A stretch of DNA of 60,870 nucleotides from Lingula anatina (taxonomy: Eukaryota > Brachiopoda > Lingulata > Lingulida > Lingulidae): positions 231,456 through 292,325 of the forward strand of contig NW_019776091.1 of assembly GCF_001039355.2 (NCBI RefSeq). Direction: 5' to 3'. The first letter of the stretch is position 1. Each line of letters opens with the position of its first letter. Positions 25,301-40,300 of this stretch are shown piece by piece. The notes beneath the pieces were generated by a model. It had not been told where the DNA came from, made no database searches, and saw only the letters and a list, made by a program, of their open reading frames with translations. Position numbers and translations under genes: made by a program.

Positions 25301-28300
25301 GTAATTATCAATGCTAGTACTAGTACATATATGGGGGCGACAGGCTGAAGATTTATCCTAAAAGTCATACAATGGACATTAGAGCTTTTTATTGCAAAAA
25401 TTTCAATTATCCTGGAAATTTCAACAATTAACCATTTATTGGGGCATATCTTATCCAAAATCTCAGAGTTATGACACATTAATAAGCTAGTTTTTGACCT
25501 CTAAGTGCTAGTTTTTGTGTTAATCAAAACTGGTAATTCTGATAGAGACATACAATTTTTTTTTTGCGATGGTAAAAACAGAAATTTAGAAGTCAAAGAC
25601 AAGCATATAGATCATAATTCTCTCATCACCTTTGGCTAGGGTCTGTAAGTGTGATGATTATAGGAAAATCACTGAAATTACAGGAATTTTTCCATATTTT
25701 TTCTTTGCTATAAAAAATTCCAATGCACAGTATATTCCTTTAAATGAACGGTTTTAACATTTTGACTGTTCATATGACACTAATGTATTACATAACCTAA
25801 CAGTGCATCTTCATTGGATTTTTACCTTATTCAATTTCTATCTGCAGCAAGTATAAAGAAGAGGGATTCAAATTTCTAAAATCCATTTCTTGTAGCTGGA
25901 ATGCTTCTCTCTATATAGTTTACATATGTTAGTACTTGGTATATGTCCGACTGTCCATCAATTTAGATCATTTCTATCTACAGGAGGCACTGTGTGAGGA
26001 GCTGATAATAACCTGGATAACTACTTACCTGGACACACAGACCTGTGCAGTCAGTATGTAGACTACAGGTGGTAGACAGAGGTTTAACATATAGCATCTG
26101 AGATAACCATCTCTCTCTGGGCTATAGCTAGCATATCAAATGTTCTTCTGTGGTAATATGATTTTTCTTTTCTAAGATGAAACATTTGGGAGAAATTTTT
26201 TGCCTACTTTTAATTTAACATGAAATTATCCTGGAAATTTCAACAGTCTGCCCTTTATCAGGATATTTCATTTCCATTATCACTCACAGAATTATGACAA
26301 ATTAATGAACTTGTTTTTGATCTCTTTTTGATTAACATTTTGATTTGTTGAATTAAAAGCTCCCATGCTCAAAAGACAGTTGATATGCCAGAGTTACCCC
26401 AGTTATGCTGTGGTTGGTTTTAAAAACACATGGTCCAGTCCACAGTGGTTACAAATTGCCTAAGACTGAAACATCCAGCTATCTTAAAAAGTGACAATTG
26501 CAGACAACTCACTGTCACCAAGTGTCATCCTTGATGAAAGGTATACTTACTGTCTCCAGTTTCCTAAAATAAAAGAAAAAATTCAAAATTAAAACAATGT
26601 TGTCATTTTCATTCAGTTAATTAATTAATTCACATCATAATAATATTCTGCACAATAAGTGGTTAATGAATATGCACAATATTGATAGCTAAGGGCTTTT
26701 AATTTATTTCATTTAAAATGATGTACAAATAACTGTTAATAAGAACCACAGATTGCCTATGTCGCAAAGTTTACAGTGTAACACGAATTCCATATTAATT
26801 AATTTTTACTGCAATTATTTCACCGAAATCTATTAAACCACAGTTTCATTTATAATTAGTATGATTATCAATTATTAATAAATCCCGCCACATACATCTG
26901 ATCATGACAATCTTAAAAACATAGATAGATACAAGCCCCTCATTCTATCTATTCAGTCGAGACCTACTTTTTTCCTACATTATTCTCTGTAGTCCAAAAG
27001 AGAGCCCTTTTGACGAGAAACAAGCAGAAAAAACTGCCTGATTACATGACAAATAACATGGTAAGGCTTTATATTTCCTAGACCCTATTAATAAGTAATC
27101 ATATTAGCTGTGTGTGCTATTGCACATCCATGCTGTAGTAATTTATTATTCTGCAATCCAGTTTCTCCTACTAAATAGTGCATTATGTAATCCTCAGCTG
27201 AATTAAATACCAGGTCTCTGGCAATATTACCCAAAGTATACTCCTTTCTCTACTATAAATATTACATGCCTAAATTGAGCAATCAAAGAATCTTAACACT
27301 GCATTCAGGATTGATCGACTCATATTTCAAATTCCAAATGCTGGTCACTATTTATAGCAGTAAATTACATTTCTTTGGGCAAATCTATTAAGCATGACAC
27401 AGAAGTGCAGTCAATGTCACACCAATGACAATTAATGACTGATTTGGAATATTACCTGTCCTTGGCTTACAGCTTTGGATACACTATCAGTAATATAAAA
27501 ACATTAAATGTCAATAAAACTAGGGCATGCTATAAGGTAAATGACTGAACACTATCGTCACCCAGTTATTATCAATATTAACTTACAGGCATGATGATTA
27601 TGGTAATCCCAAACACAATACAGCTTAAATCCTGGCAGTATTCTGTACAGAGGCCGCGGCCCGTGAATCCAGTCAACCTAAATCACCTTGGTTCTTGCCA
27701 AGGCAGTTCGCTCCGTTTCCTAGGATGCTTCAAGGTAAAAAAACTGTAATATTTCCATGTCAAATTACAACATCTTCCCAGCGCAGGAACTGTGGTTTCT
27801 CCAACATGTCTGGCCTTTAGGAAACACCTCCAATTCACTTTACCAGCTCATGATTATAATACACAGTCAGGGCAAGTAATAAAAACTTAGGCTGCCAAGA
27901 CAGCTGTATCTGATCAAACCCCATTATCAAATATCCACATCCTCCTATTCAGCTGATATTATGTTTCCCCTAAACATGGATAACCAACGGCAAGAACGAT
28001 GTTTATAAATCAGGGCTGTCTGCCCCAGAAAATGGCTTCTAAAAATGGGCAAAGCAGACGGCTCAGTGCATCCCATAATACTCCGCCTGTCTCTCCCTAG
28101 CAACCGTAAACTGAGGTCAGGTTTGTCAGTAATACGAGTAGGTAACCCAAACACCTGACGTTAATTGAGGTCTAAAAACAGCTACCTGTACCACTACCTG
28201 TAACTATGTGCTCCTTGACGCATTCCTCTAAGTTAAACAGGTTTTCTGTAGATACTTAAAGTGTACTGTTATATATATATATCTTCTTTTACTGATTTTG

Positions 28301-31300
28301 TCAATCTCATTTAAAAAACAATCAATCACCAAGAGCTGATTTAACTGATAATTTGTTGCTCACCCTATCAATGCAGTGAAAACTAATACAATCATAAATA
28401 GAAATTCTAAATACTTCAAAAAAAAAAAAAAAAAAAATCACCAATGAATCTGCATGGTTTACATCTGCACAACAAATGTATTTTGCCTTCTGGTTTTCAA
28501 ATCAATATTACTTCAGTCTCTAAAGTTACCACATACTATATTCTACACATATCATAACTACATTCTTAAATGCTCTGTCGGTATGTATTTCCTTCCTAAA
28601 GAAACTAGCATTCAAGTTGAAGGGGAACTCCTATCAACACGATATTTCCTAATAAACCTCTGTGTAGGGTTTTCTTAAATGTGTTACCTGATATTGCATT
28701 AACCAATTGCAACAACACCTACACATACCCCGGTACGTTCTACCTGAGTTTATCTCACTGATCTGTTATATATGTTAGGTGTTGGGTGTGGGAAAAGACT
28801 TATACCTACGAGTTGAAGATGGAGCTTTAATTTGTTTTCATGCTGTCTATTTAGCTTAGTTATTGCATCAGTTGACTTAAACATTTGCCTTTCTTTGTGG
28901 GGTTAAATAAATAAGTCAGGGGAAAATATTTTTCCAGATCTAATCCTTGCTGTAATATTTAAGGATGCATATGGATTTCTAAAATCATTCTAAATTTTTC
29001 TCATATTTTCTCTTATTTCCTTCTCCTTTTTTTTTACCACAACTTAGTCTTTTAGACATATCTGCCCTATACAAGCACCCAATATACTTCAAGAAGAGAA
29101 AATGTTTTCAAATAACAAAATAAGCCTGTAAGAGGCATGCAGTCACTCTTGTGTATAAAAGCATATCTACCTCTTCTTCCGTCTCTGTTGGTGGTGCGTC
29201 TGCAGGTTTTTCTGAATTTACTGGCGTCTGGCTACTTGTCCGCGACCTGGGTCGTCTGCCACTTGTCTTTCTGGGACTTTTTGGAGGGGACGGAACTGAT
29301 AAAATCAAAATAATAATAATAATAATAATAGTAATCTTTATAATTCTCCAGAACACAACTGAAACAGTATCATCACTGGCTTCCCAAATATTTATTCACT
29401 TCACCCATTTCCAGCCAATTAATAAAATTTATCAGTTTTCTACCACAAATTGCTGTTAATTTAATTTGTTCTTATCCATCAGAACTTTGCAAAACCAAAA
29501 CCCTAAATGCATCAAAGCTGTTTAATTTCTATACATTAGAATTATCTTTGCATCAAGACTTTTAATATTGAATAATTAACATAATTCTGCTGTTAGCTGA
29601 TGTAGAGTTTATTAACCAGGGATTGGGTACTGTTTTTATTTTCTCTGAATTAATGAGGAAGTGAGAGAAGGAACTGCCAGGTGAATTATGTTATTTCATA
29701 TCAGACAGTCGGTGTATGTTTCAGTGTGCTGATATGAAGAATCAAATCATACTCTAAAATACTAATGATTGTATGCTATATTTTCATGTCTGAAGCATAA
29801 GAGTGAAAAGCATCCTTACCTCTTGCTGCAGGTGGGGATGGAAAGAAAATATTGTCAAACGCCATACACAACTCGAAGAAGGTTTCATCTGTATCACGGT
29901 CACCGTCAATCTGTAATAGAAAACAATAAAAGTTTCTATCATGTAAACCATTTTAACTTTTCAATGTAGATACTTTCCCTAATCAACTTATAGAAGACAC
30001 CAAGTTGATTAAGTTTAACTTTGCAAGTAACTCAAAGTAAATACATAGTTTAAAAATATCATGAATCAAATAACTTACAACTAATAATTTTCCTTGTTCA
30101 TCAAAATGTTTGGCCACAGGGAGGGTGTTCTGTTTGAAGAACTCCAAACGACGTGCTACCGCATTCTCGTTATCGTCAATTCTTCCCGTAGCTGTTAACC
30201 TGCCCTTCAGGCGCTCTTTACTCGTGCTCTCTTCGCAGTCAAGAATGAATGCTATGTCAACCTTTTCGATCTATAGAAAACATAAGAGATTTTAGAATGC
30301 ACTTTTTAAATCACTATATGATAGAAATGTCTTGAGTGGTATCTGATGTTTAGTTTGTCAAATAATGCTCTTTTAAGAAACAACCATCATTTTGAATGCA
30401 AAAATAAGTATGGCAGATGAATTTGAAAATCAAAAACATGTCAATCTGAAAAACATGATTAATAAACAATTTCATTAATTCTAGTTTCATATAGCAACTT
30501 AAAAAAATATGTAGTCCAATTGAACTATCTGACACACAACACGTTTCTCAAAAAGTAAAACAACACTGTAGCAGTTGTTTTTCAAAATGCACCCTGATAA
30601 TCATTACTTACATATTTGTTATATTCCTTTAGCTGTTTCATATCCCTTGGATACCCTGCAATTATGAAACCTGCAGCATCGGGGTGCTTCTTTATATTCT
30701 CAATCAGTAATTCCATGGTAACATCCTGTAAATAAAAATAATAATAATATTTTCATAAAACTTGAGTGCCATACGTTTGAAACACTGCACCAAATAAACT
30801 TTATGGATTTGTTCTCCTAGTAAAAGACAAATGAAGCTATTTAATTGTCAGTTTATATAATAATTAATCTCAATATACTGTACGTAAGAAAAATACAGTC
30901 ACTGTAAGAATTTCAAATAAGAAAAGTTGTAAAAGTGTCAACTGACAGTAACTGTTGCTTCTGTTGCGATTGCCAGAGTAATTGTTGAAAATAAAAATAA
31001 AAATTAAATAAATATTGAAAAAAATTATAAATTCAATATGAGACACAAGTGCTGACCTCTGGTGCCATTTCTCCATCCTTCACAAGTGTGCTGATCATGT
31101 CCCATTTCATGTCACTGGACCCTTTCTCTGCTATCTGTTTCCTGAGGAGATCACCCACAGATAGGTACACCCAGCCCTTGTATCTGTCCACCAGACGGAG
31201 AACCTGGGTGTCCTTGCCACTCCCTGGGGGACCTGGAGAAGCAGAAAACAGTGCTTGAATGGGAATTTATCATCAAAATGTTAATTTTCAATGTTCATGC

Positions 31301-34300
31301 TGAGTTTAATTGCAAAATTGCAAACTTAGTTAGAGAAATAAAGGGTCCCTCCACAGTATTTTTCATCCCAAGCGTTCAACTTGTCACAGACCACTATGTT
31401 CAGAAAGACAATTATTGTAAGTAATTACCCAAGGCTTAATAATCCACTCTCTTGAACTTAATTCATGATAATCCGATAAAAAAAAAGGTGGAGGAAAAAA
31501 TGTTACTTTAGGGAGAATATCAAGTCACAGTTATAACAAGCTGAGTGAGTGTTTCCATGGCAACTTACCCATCACCAGCACTAAGGGCACAGGGGGTAAC
31601 TGAACCTTCACCAGAGAAGCTCCTGCTGACTCTGAAGAAGCTGGAGTGGCGCTGGGCTCTCCTGGTTTGGAATACACAAAAATTAATATCAACTTATGAT
31701 CAAGAGTCAGTGGACTACAATAGTGGAATAAATATCATAAATAATAAAATTATGTCATGTGTGTTTGGTGGACAAGTCTCACATTTATTACTGAGGCACT
31801 TTATTCACTCACTTTATTTACTTTGTTCATAACAGCTGCATGTCAATAGGATCATGAACATTTTTGTATTGATTTTGTTTTGGAATAAAGTGTAAAGCAG
31901 AAGCATGGGATTTTGAGAAAAAAGATATCAAATTATTAATGCATTTTTAAAAATTATAGGCTACATACCTGGTGTGCCCTTATTGTAAAAAACATTGTCA
32001 AAAGCCACGCAAGCCTCAAAGAAGATATCGTCTCCACTTCTGCCACCATCAACCTGAATTGAAAAAAAAATGTCAATGTGAGCCTAAATAAACTAACTTA
32101 AATTCAAAGTGGAACAAGAAGTCCTTTATCTTATCTAATTAAATAGTCTGAAAGAGTATTAGCTATGCCTAAAATTTATTCAAAAATACTTCAGATCATG
32201 CATCAAATTGTTATTCACAGTTCTTAGAAATGAGAAAAAGAAGCTAAATTCCAAGTTCTATTTCCTTTGATATCTCAGGAAACACTCTCATAAAAACAAA
32301 AATAGATGTCAATAAATGAGGAAAATTTTACTTACAATGTGTAACTTTCCAGCATCTTCAAAATGTTTGGCAACCTGAAGTGTGTTTTGTTTGAAATATG
32401 CAATGCGACGTTTCGCTGCAGCCTCGTTGTCGTCAGATCTGCCAGTGGTGGCACCTCTGCCAATGATGTTCTGCAAGCATTCATTCTCGTCACAGTCGAA
32501 CATAAAAACTAAGTCTATCTGACCAATCTGAAAAAGAAAAGAAGTGCAGGATTAGAAAAGATAAGAAAAAAAGTAAAATTTGTCCCAAAAAAAGAACCCA
32601 AACATAAATGACAGGTTCCTAATATGTGGTGTTATTTTTTAAATACTTTCTCTGTGTATCATATATTTTTTAAAACTGACTACATTTTTCAAATGACTTA
32701 AAATAAAACATATCAATTAATACCAACTCACATCATATAAAAATAAACACACAAAAATAGTAAATCAAATCTATTTAATTTTACAAATAGCTAGGCAGAG
32801 CACAATTAACTGCTTATTTTTAATTATTGTCTCCCATCCAAACTGCGGATACCCTGAATACCCCGGGGCTTCCACTTACATGTTTTTTGCATTCCTCCAG
32901 CTGTGTCAGCGTCCTGGGATAGCCAGTGATGATGAAACCTTTGGCATCAGGGTGCTGCTTCATACAATCCATCAACAGCTCCACTGTGTCCTCCTTAATA
33001 CAAATTAGAAAATTGTTATCAAAACCATCTGTTAGCAAGCAACAATTAAGATAAAATTATAATTCACTGCGCCTCTGTAACATTTTTTTCAAAATTCCAA
33101 ACTCTTTATATCCAATAAAAATAAATAAAGAAACGAACAAAGAAAGAAAGAAAGTAAAGAGTCTCCATTTTTCAGTCTCTTTTAATAAACAGGTGAGGAT
33201 AAAATAGCAAAAAGATTTCACAGGGAAAAAGATGTTTAACTTAGCAGTAAATCAACTGACGGAGGAATTGCTTGACCATTGCCTTTTAATTAAGATGAAA
33301 TCAAATAAATTATCAACTTTGTAAATAAAAAAGCAAGGACACTGTACATAATTTGTGAAAACGTATCCAAGCCACATGAACCTTTTTCTAGCAATTCTAA
33401 AAACCACACATAGGCCGTAGTTTTAACCCTCTACTTGTATTTAAGCAAGTGCTGACCTCTGGTGCCATTTCTCCGTCCTGGAGGAGCGTGCTGATCTTGC
33501 CCCATTTCGTGTCGCTGGCACCTTTGTCGGCCACCTGTTTCCTGAGTAGATCACCAGTGGATATATACACCCAACCTTGGTATTTGTCTGCCAGGCGGAG
33601 TGCCTGCATGTCCTTGCCGCTGCCCGGACCACCTGGAGGCAAAGATATAACATTACATCTACCGGTAGTACAGTGGCAGATTGAAAATCTGACTGTCTTC
33701 CGAAAGACCCAGAGGACGGTCAGATTTTCAAGTTTACATGGATGGGTATCTATTTTTTTCTGTCAGAAGACGGTCAAAAATGGAGGATGGATCAACAAAG
33801 ATACAATGTAGTTTGGGAGACAGTCAGAAAATATCTCTAGATTCACCCCTGAAGTACCTGTGTTAACTGACCAAGATGTTAAACATGGAACAACCATAAC
33901 TTAAGTTTAGACATATGCACTTGTTGATGATTCTGGATGTATTTTTTAGTAAAAAAATTCTGTGAATTCAAACATTATTACTTTTATGTATATTCTTCAG
34001 TGGTAGAATGATTTTTAGTGTAATGTCACTTTTATTTCATTCATTACAATTTCAAATATTAAAATATCAGTTTAATTCCACCCTACCCATGACCAGCACA
34101 ACATGAGCAGTTGGCAACTGATCACTGCCACTAGATGGCACTGCTGGCGTGGCTGGAGCAACAGGAGCTGGTTCTTTGGAGGGCGTGGTGCTTCGTATAG
34201 GTGGGAGAGGACTGGATTTCCTCATCTCTGTGGGAACTGAAGCTGAAAACCATCAGGAAATTATTAATAAAGTGTGAAATTAATAAGATTTTAAAATATA

Positions 34301-37300
34301 AGGATTTATGGCAAAGATGTGAAATTATGTTGTTGTTTTTTTTCTTTTTGGGGAGAGAGAATAAAAGTTATTTAAAAAGTTATTGAAAAATTGGCACTTT
34401 ATGCATTAATTTTATCTTACAATTTAAGAAAAACACTTGAATTTTCATTACTTTTCAAATTTCAATTTTTCTGATAAAGTACAATTATACATTTTAACAG
34501 CTGTGCATGCATTCCCAAAATCATTTAATACAAGTAAAAAATACAAAACATTTGTTAACTTTGCGTATCCTTAAATGTCCTACCAATGAAGTCAAAATTT
34601 ATATACACAGTGATGGGTACAATAGGGCACAAAGTATTACTTTCATATTTTACAAAAGAGTTTCTATTACCTATGATATCCAATACATGACATGACATGA
34701 ACATATACACGTTCATACAATAAAGCACACCAATTAACTAATATTGAAGCAAAGGTCACAATGGTATATGAACAACATCACTTAATTACCAATACTTAAA
34801 TTATATAACTAACAGGCAAAATTATCACAAAGGTTGCTGATTATCATATTACAGGATTCATAATAATTTCTTAGGACGATTACTATACATACATGAAGGA
34901 GTGGGTAAGAACAAGGAGGCAGGGTAAAAAGCTTACTAAGTATAAATACTATAAATATCACTGGAAGCATGCAGAGAGACATGCAGTACATATTTCATAA
35001 CAGATGATGAGGGTGAAAATAAATCACTTAGAGAAATCACTGAAGCCATCATGCAAGGACCTGCTGGTAAACATCCCACATACTACAAAAACAACTTCAC
35101 TATAAGTATGTAACTGAACCTCATAATACATGCTGTGCATGCAATAAGCCATCTGTATCAAATAAAAACTCTCTTTTTGAATTTGGCAAGGAGAGCATGC
35201 GACAAAGGGTCGATCTGGTTACCATGGGGATTTATGTTTGTTGCTTTCAAAGTTATTATAGCTAGGTTTGCACATGACTTATTTTAGGCATGTCACTTGA
35301 GGGACAACGCCCAAATCTAAGCTATAGGCATGGCATACTGATAAAAGATGAGTACCCAATGTCCAGATTTGGGTAAAATAAAGTCTTCTGTTTTCTAACA
35401 ATGATAATGTGGACTATATCGGCTCTGAAAGAGTCAAGTGGGAAGGAAGAAGCTATACAAACACACATAAATTAAAATCTAGATTCAGTTGTGATACTTC
35501 AAAATTAATAACATACTATCTTGGTAGACCATGTCATTTTGATTTTCACCCATCCAAACTGCTGGTTGTGTCACTTTATATGTTATAAGTAAACCCATAT
35601 ATTAATTGACAGTGTGCGGGGCAACATATGGATTAGACACACCCCCTGTGGTAAGACAATATAATCATATGGTCCATCAGGATAGTATGATGCTATTGTT
35701 AAACTGTCACAACTGAGCTGGAAATGCGCCTTAAAAGTTTCCTGTCACCAGGGTTACCTACATGCCATTAGAGTAATGCTTGAAGATGTTTCCAAACTGG
35801 CAAGTAATTCATCCACTAGTGTGTGCAAAAATAACAGAACAGTGCACTGCCATTAAAACCAGTAAGTATATGTTAAGAATTAAGTACTAGTAAGTAGCTA
35901 CTACTGTGTACTGTACCAGTATTATTGAATCTGTATGGTTTTTAACAGTTTAAAGTATATAAGAGAAACTTATGTTAATTTCAACCTTGCAATTATTGGA
36001 ATGCTATAAGTGCACTGTATCAAAATACAGACTCTGAATTGGTTTTCTGATGGCTCGGGTCACTAATATTACTATATATATATATATATATAAGATATCT
36101 GATTAATAGCTGGCCACAGGCCTTGAAGTATAACAAGTTTCAGAATGGGTTATCTAATCATTCATGTTGTCTTAACAGGTTTTAGTCTACTAATGTATTG
36201 ATCTGTCCAAAAACTGATTATAAGATTTTCTTGGAGGGCTGTTATTAAAAAAATTATTTTAATAAAAACAATCCCTCAACTGGTAAAATCAATTTAATTA
36301 TTTTTTTCTACATGTACAGACAGTGCAGAGTGAATTACTTAATATCAAAGAATACTCACGTGTTTCTGGCTCCTTCTTCTCTATCTTTCCATTCGTTCCT
36401 GGAGCAATGGGAGGTAAAGGCTTTTTGCCGTTGGCGTGCTCTATGAAAACATTCCATTTGATATTGTGAAGGCCCTCGTGTTTTACCTTCTCCAAGCAAG
36501 CTTGCAAAAATGCAATGTGATCCTCAGGACGGTTAAACAGGAGGCCTGTCATGAGACTCTGAAATAGATATAATTAGTAGCATCACAATAAATCTACTCT
36601 CAACATATTACACACAGTATCTACCGGTACATGTGTAGATGTAAAAATTGGGGGCATCTCAATAGTCTGAACATTCATTGGTCCGAAGGTTCATCAAATG
36701 GGCTGAAAAATCCTTGCATTGTCATCATTTTTTTAATCAAGGTTTTGTTGGTCGGAAGGTTCTATAGTAAACACTGGGACTATTGATCCTTTGGACAATT
36801 GCTAATGCCCTGTAAATTCATTGCAAACAGATCATATTATATTCATTTATTAATTCAAAAACTGCATGGGATCCAAACATATACACAGTTTAGGGCAGAG
36901 GTATTGCCACTTACAAGACTGCATCCGTTTCTTGGACACAGAATTTGTGCTTTACTACTGGTTTACTTACATGCACAACCACAAGTGTACTAACTTCTTA
37001 ATTGCGATTTAACGCTGGTTTAAATTTAATTATTATACAGTATGGGGTCCTACGAAAATACGAAAACNGTTTCTCAAAAAGTAAAACAACACTGTAGCAG
37101 TTGTTTTTCAAAATGCACCCTGATAATCATTACTTACATATTTGTTATATTCCTTTAGCTGTTTCATATCCCTTGGATACCCTGCAATTATGAAACCTGC
37201 AGCATCGGGGTGCTTCTTTATATTCTCAATCAGTAATTCCATGGTAACATCCTGTAAATAATAATAATAATAATATTTTCATAAAACTTGAGTGCCATAC

Positions 37301-40300
37301 GTTTGAAACACTGCACCAAATAAACTTTATGGATTTGTTCTCCTAGTAAAAGACAAATGAAGCTATTTAATTGTCAGTTTATATAATAATTAATCTCAAT
37401 ATACTGTACGTAAGAAAAATACAGTCACTGTAAGAATTTCATATAAGAAAAGTTGTAAAAGTGTCAACTGACAGTAACTGTTGCTTCTGTTGCGATTGCC
37501 AGAGTAATTGTTGAAAAAAAAAAAAAATTAAATAAATATTGAAAAAAATTATAAATTCAATATGAGACACAAGTGCTGACCTCTGGTGCCATTTCTCCAT
37601 CCTTCACAAGCGTGCTGATCATGTCCCACTTCATGTCACTGGACCCTTTCTCTGCTATCTGTTTCCTGAGGAGATCACCCACAGATAGGTACACCCAGCC
37701 CTTGTATCTGTCCACCAGACGGAGAACCTGGGTGTCCTTGCCACTCCCTGGGGGACCTGGAGAAGCAGAAAAACAGTGCTTGAATGGGAATTTATCATCA
37801 AAATGTTAATTTTCAATGTTCATGCTGAGTTTAATTGCAAAATTGGAAACTTAGTTAGAGGAATAAAGGGTCCCTCCACAGTATTTTTCATCCCAAGCAT
37901 TCAACTTGTCACAGACCACTATGTTCAGAAAGACAATTATTGTAAGCAATTACCCAAGGCTTAATAATCCACTCTCTTGAACTTAATTCATGATAATCCG
38001 ATTAAAAAAAAAAAAAAAAAAAAAAGGTGGAGGAAAAAATGTTACTTTAGGGAGAATATCAAGTCACAGTTATAACAAGCTTAATCTGATGAACCTCTCC
38101 CCGAGTGAGTGTTTCCATGGCAACTTACCCATCACCAGCACTAAGGGCACAGGGGGTAACTGAACCTTCACCAGAGAAGCTACTGCTGACCCTGAAGAAG
38201 CTGGAGTGGCGCTGGGCTCTCCTGGTTTGGAATACACAAAAATTAATATCAACTTATGATCAAGAGTCAGTGGACTACAATAGTGGAATATATATCATAA
38301 ATAATAAAATTATGACATGTGTGTTTGGTTGACAAGTCTTACATGTACTACTGAGGCACTTTATTCACTCAATTTATTTACTTTGTTCATAACAGCTGCA
38401 TGTCAATAGGATCATGAACATTTTTGTATTGATTTTGTTTTGGAATAAAGTGTAAAGCAGAAGCATGAGATTTTGAGAAAAAAGATATCAAATTATTAAT
38501 GCATTTTTAAAAATTATAGGCTACATACCTGGTGTGCCCTTATTGTAAAAAACATTGTCAAAAGCCACGCAAGCCTCAAAGAAGATATCGTCTGCACTTC
38601 TACCACCATCAACCTGAAATGAAAAAAAAATGCCAATGTGAGCCTAAATAAACTAACTTCAAAGTGGAAGTCCTTTATCTTATCTAATTAAATAGTCTGA
38701 AAGAGTATTAGCTTTGCCTAAAATTTATTCAAAAATATTTCATGCATCAAATTGTTATTCACAGTTTTCTTGGAAATGAGAAAAAGAAGTTAAATTCCAA
38801 GTTCTATTTCCTTTGATATCTCAGGAAACACTCTCATAAAAACAAAAATAGATGTCAATAAATAAGGCAAATTTTACTTACAATGTGTAACTTTCCAGCA
38901 TCTTCAAATTGTTTGGCAACCTGAAGTGTGTTTTGTTTGAAATATGCAAGGCGACGTTTTGCTGCAGCCTCGTTGTCGTCAGATCTGCCAGTGGTGGCAC
39001 CTCTGCCAATGATGTTCTGCAAGCATTCATTCTCGTCACAGTCGAACATCAAAACTAAGTCTATCTGACCAATCTGAAAAAAAAAGAGGTGCAGGATTAG
39101 AAAAGATAGGAAAAAAAAGTAAAATTTGTACCAAAAAAAGAATCAAAACATAAATGACAGGTTCCTAATATGTGGTGTTATTTTTTAAATACTTTCTCTG
39201 TGTATCATATATTTTTTAAAACTGACTACATTTTTCAAATGAATTAAAATAAAACATATCAATTAATACCAACTCACATCATATAAAAATAAACACACAA
39301 AAATAGTAAATCAAATCTATTTAATTTTACAAATAGCTAGGCAGAGCACAATTAACTGCTTATTTTTAATTATTGTCTCTTATCCAAACTGCGGGTACCC
39401 TGAATACCCCGGGGCTACCATGCACTTACATGTTTTTTGCATTCCTCTAGTTGTGTCAGTGTCCTGGGATAGCCAGTGATGATGAAACCTTTGGCATCAG
39501 GGTGCTGCTTCATACAATCCATCAACAGCTCGACTGTGTCCTCCTGAGCACAAATTAGAAAATTGTTATCAAAACCATCTGTTAGCAAGCAACAATTAAG
39601 ATATAATTATAATTCATTGCGCCTCTGTAACATTTTTTCAAAATTCCAAACTCTTTATATCCAATAAAAATAAATAAAGAAACGGACAAAGAAAGAAAGA
39701 AAGTAAAGAGTCTCCATTTTTCAGTCTCTTTTAATAAACAGGTAAAAAAAAGATTTCACAGGGAAAAAGATGTTTAACTTAGCAGTAAATCAACTGACGG
39801 AGGAATTGCTTGATCATTGCCTTTTAATTAAGATGAAATCAAATAAATTATCAACTTTGTAAATAAAAAAGCAAGGACACTGTACATAATTTGTGAAAAC
39901 GTATCCAAGCCACATGAACCTTTTTCTAGCAATTCTAAAAACCACATGTAGGCCGTAGTTTTAACCCTCTACTTGTATTTAAGCAAGTGCTGACCTCTGG
40001 TGCCATTTCTCCGTCCTGGAGAAGCGTGCTGATCTGGCCCCACTTGGTGTCACTGGCACCTTTGTCGGCCACCTGTTTCCTGAGTAGATCGCCAGTGGAT
40101 ATATACACCCAACCTTGGTATTTGTCCGCCAGGCGGAGTGCTTGCATGTCCTTGCCGCTGCCCGGACCACCTGGAGGCAAAGATATAACATTACATCTAC
40201 CAGTAGTACAGGGGCAGATTGAAAATCTGACCGTCTTCCGTAAGACCCAGAGGACGGTCAAATTTTCAAGTTTACATGGATGGGTATCTATTTTTTTCTG

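Larger units (their letters stand above)
24168..29170. other. Large introns around the 13-nt exon, otherwise empty
   Basis: Apart from the microexon 26551-26563 and a repeat pair, no exon was recognised. The stretch around 27600-28150 is richer in GC, with CCTAGCAACC near 28099, and could be regulatory, but I see no coding sequence there. Confidence 0.45.
30541..37043. repeat. 6.5-kb block, copy X (probable allele)
   Basis: Matches 37068-43521 in the same orientation through exons, introns, a family 2 MITE and a degenerate family 1 MITE. Differences are small substitutions, microsatellite lengths (TA run near 36073) and short indels. The two copies abut at the N at 37067, the pattern of overlapping contig ends that were not merged. 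Confidence 0.9.
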
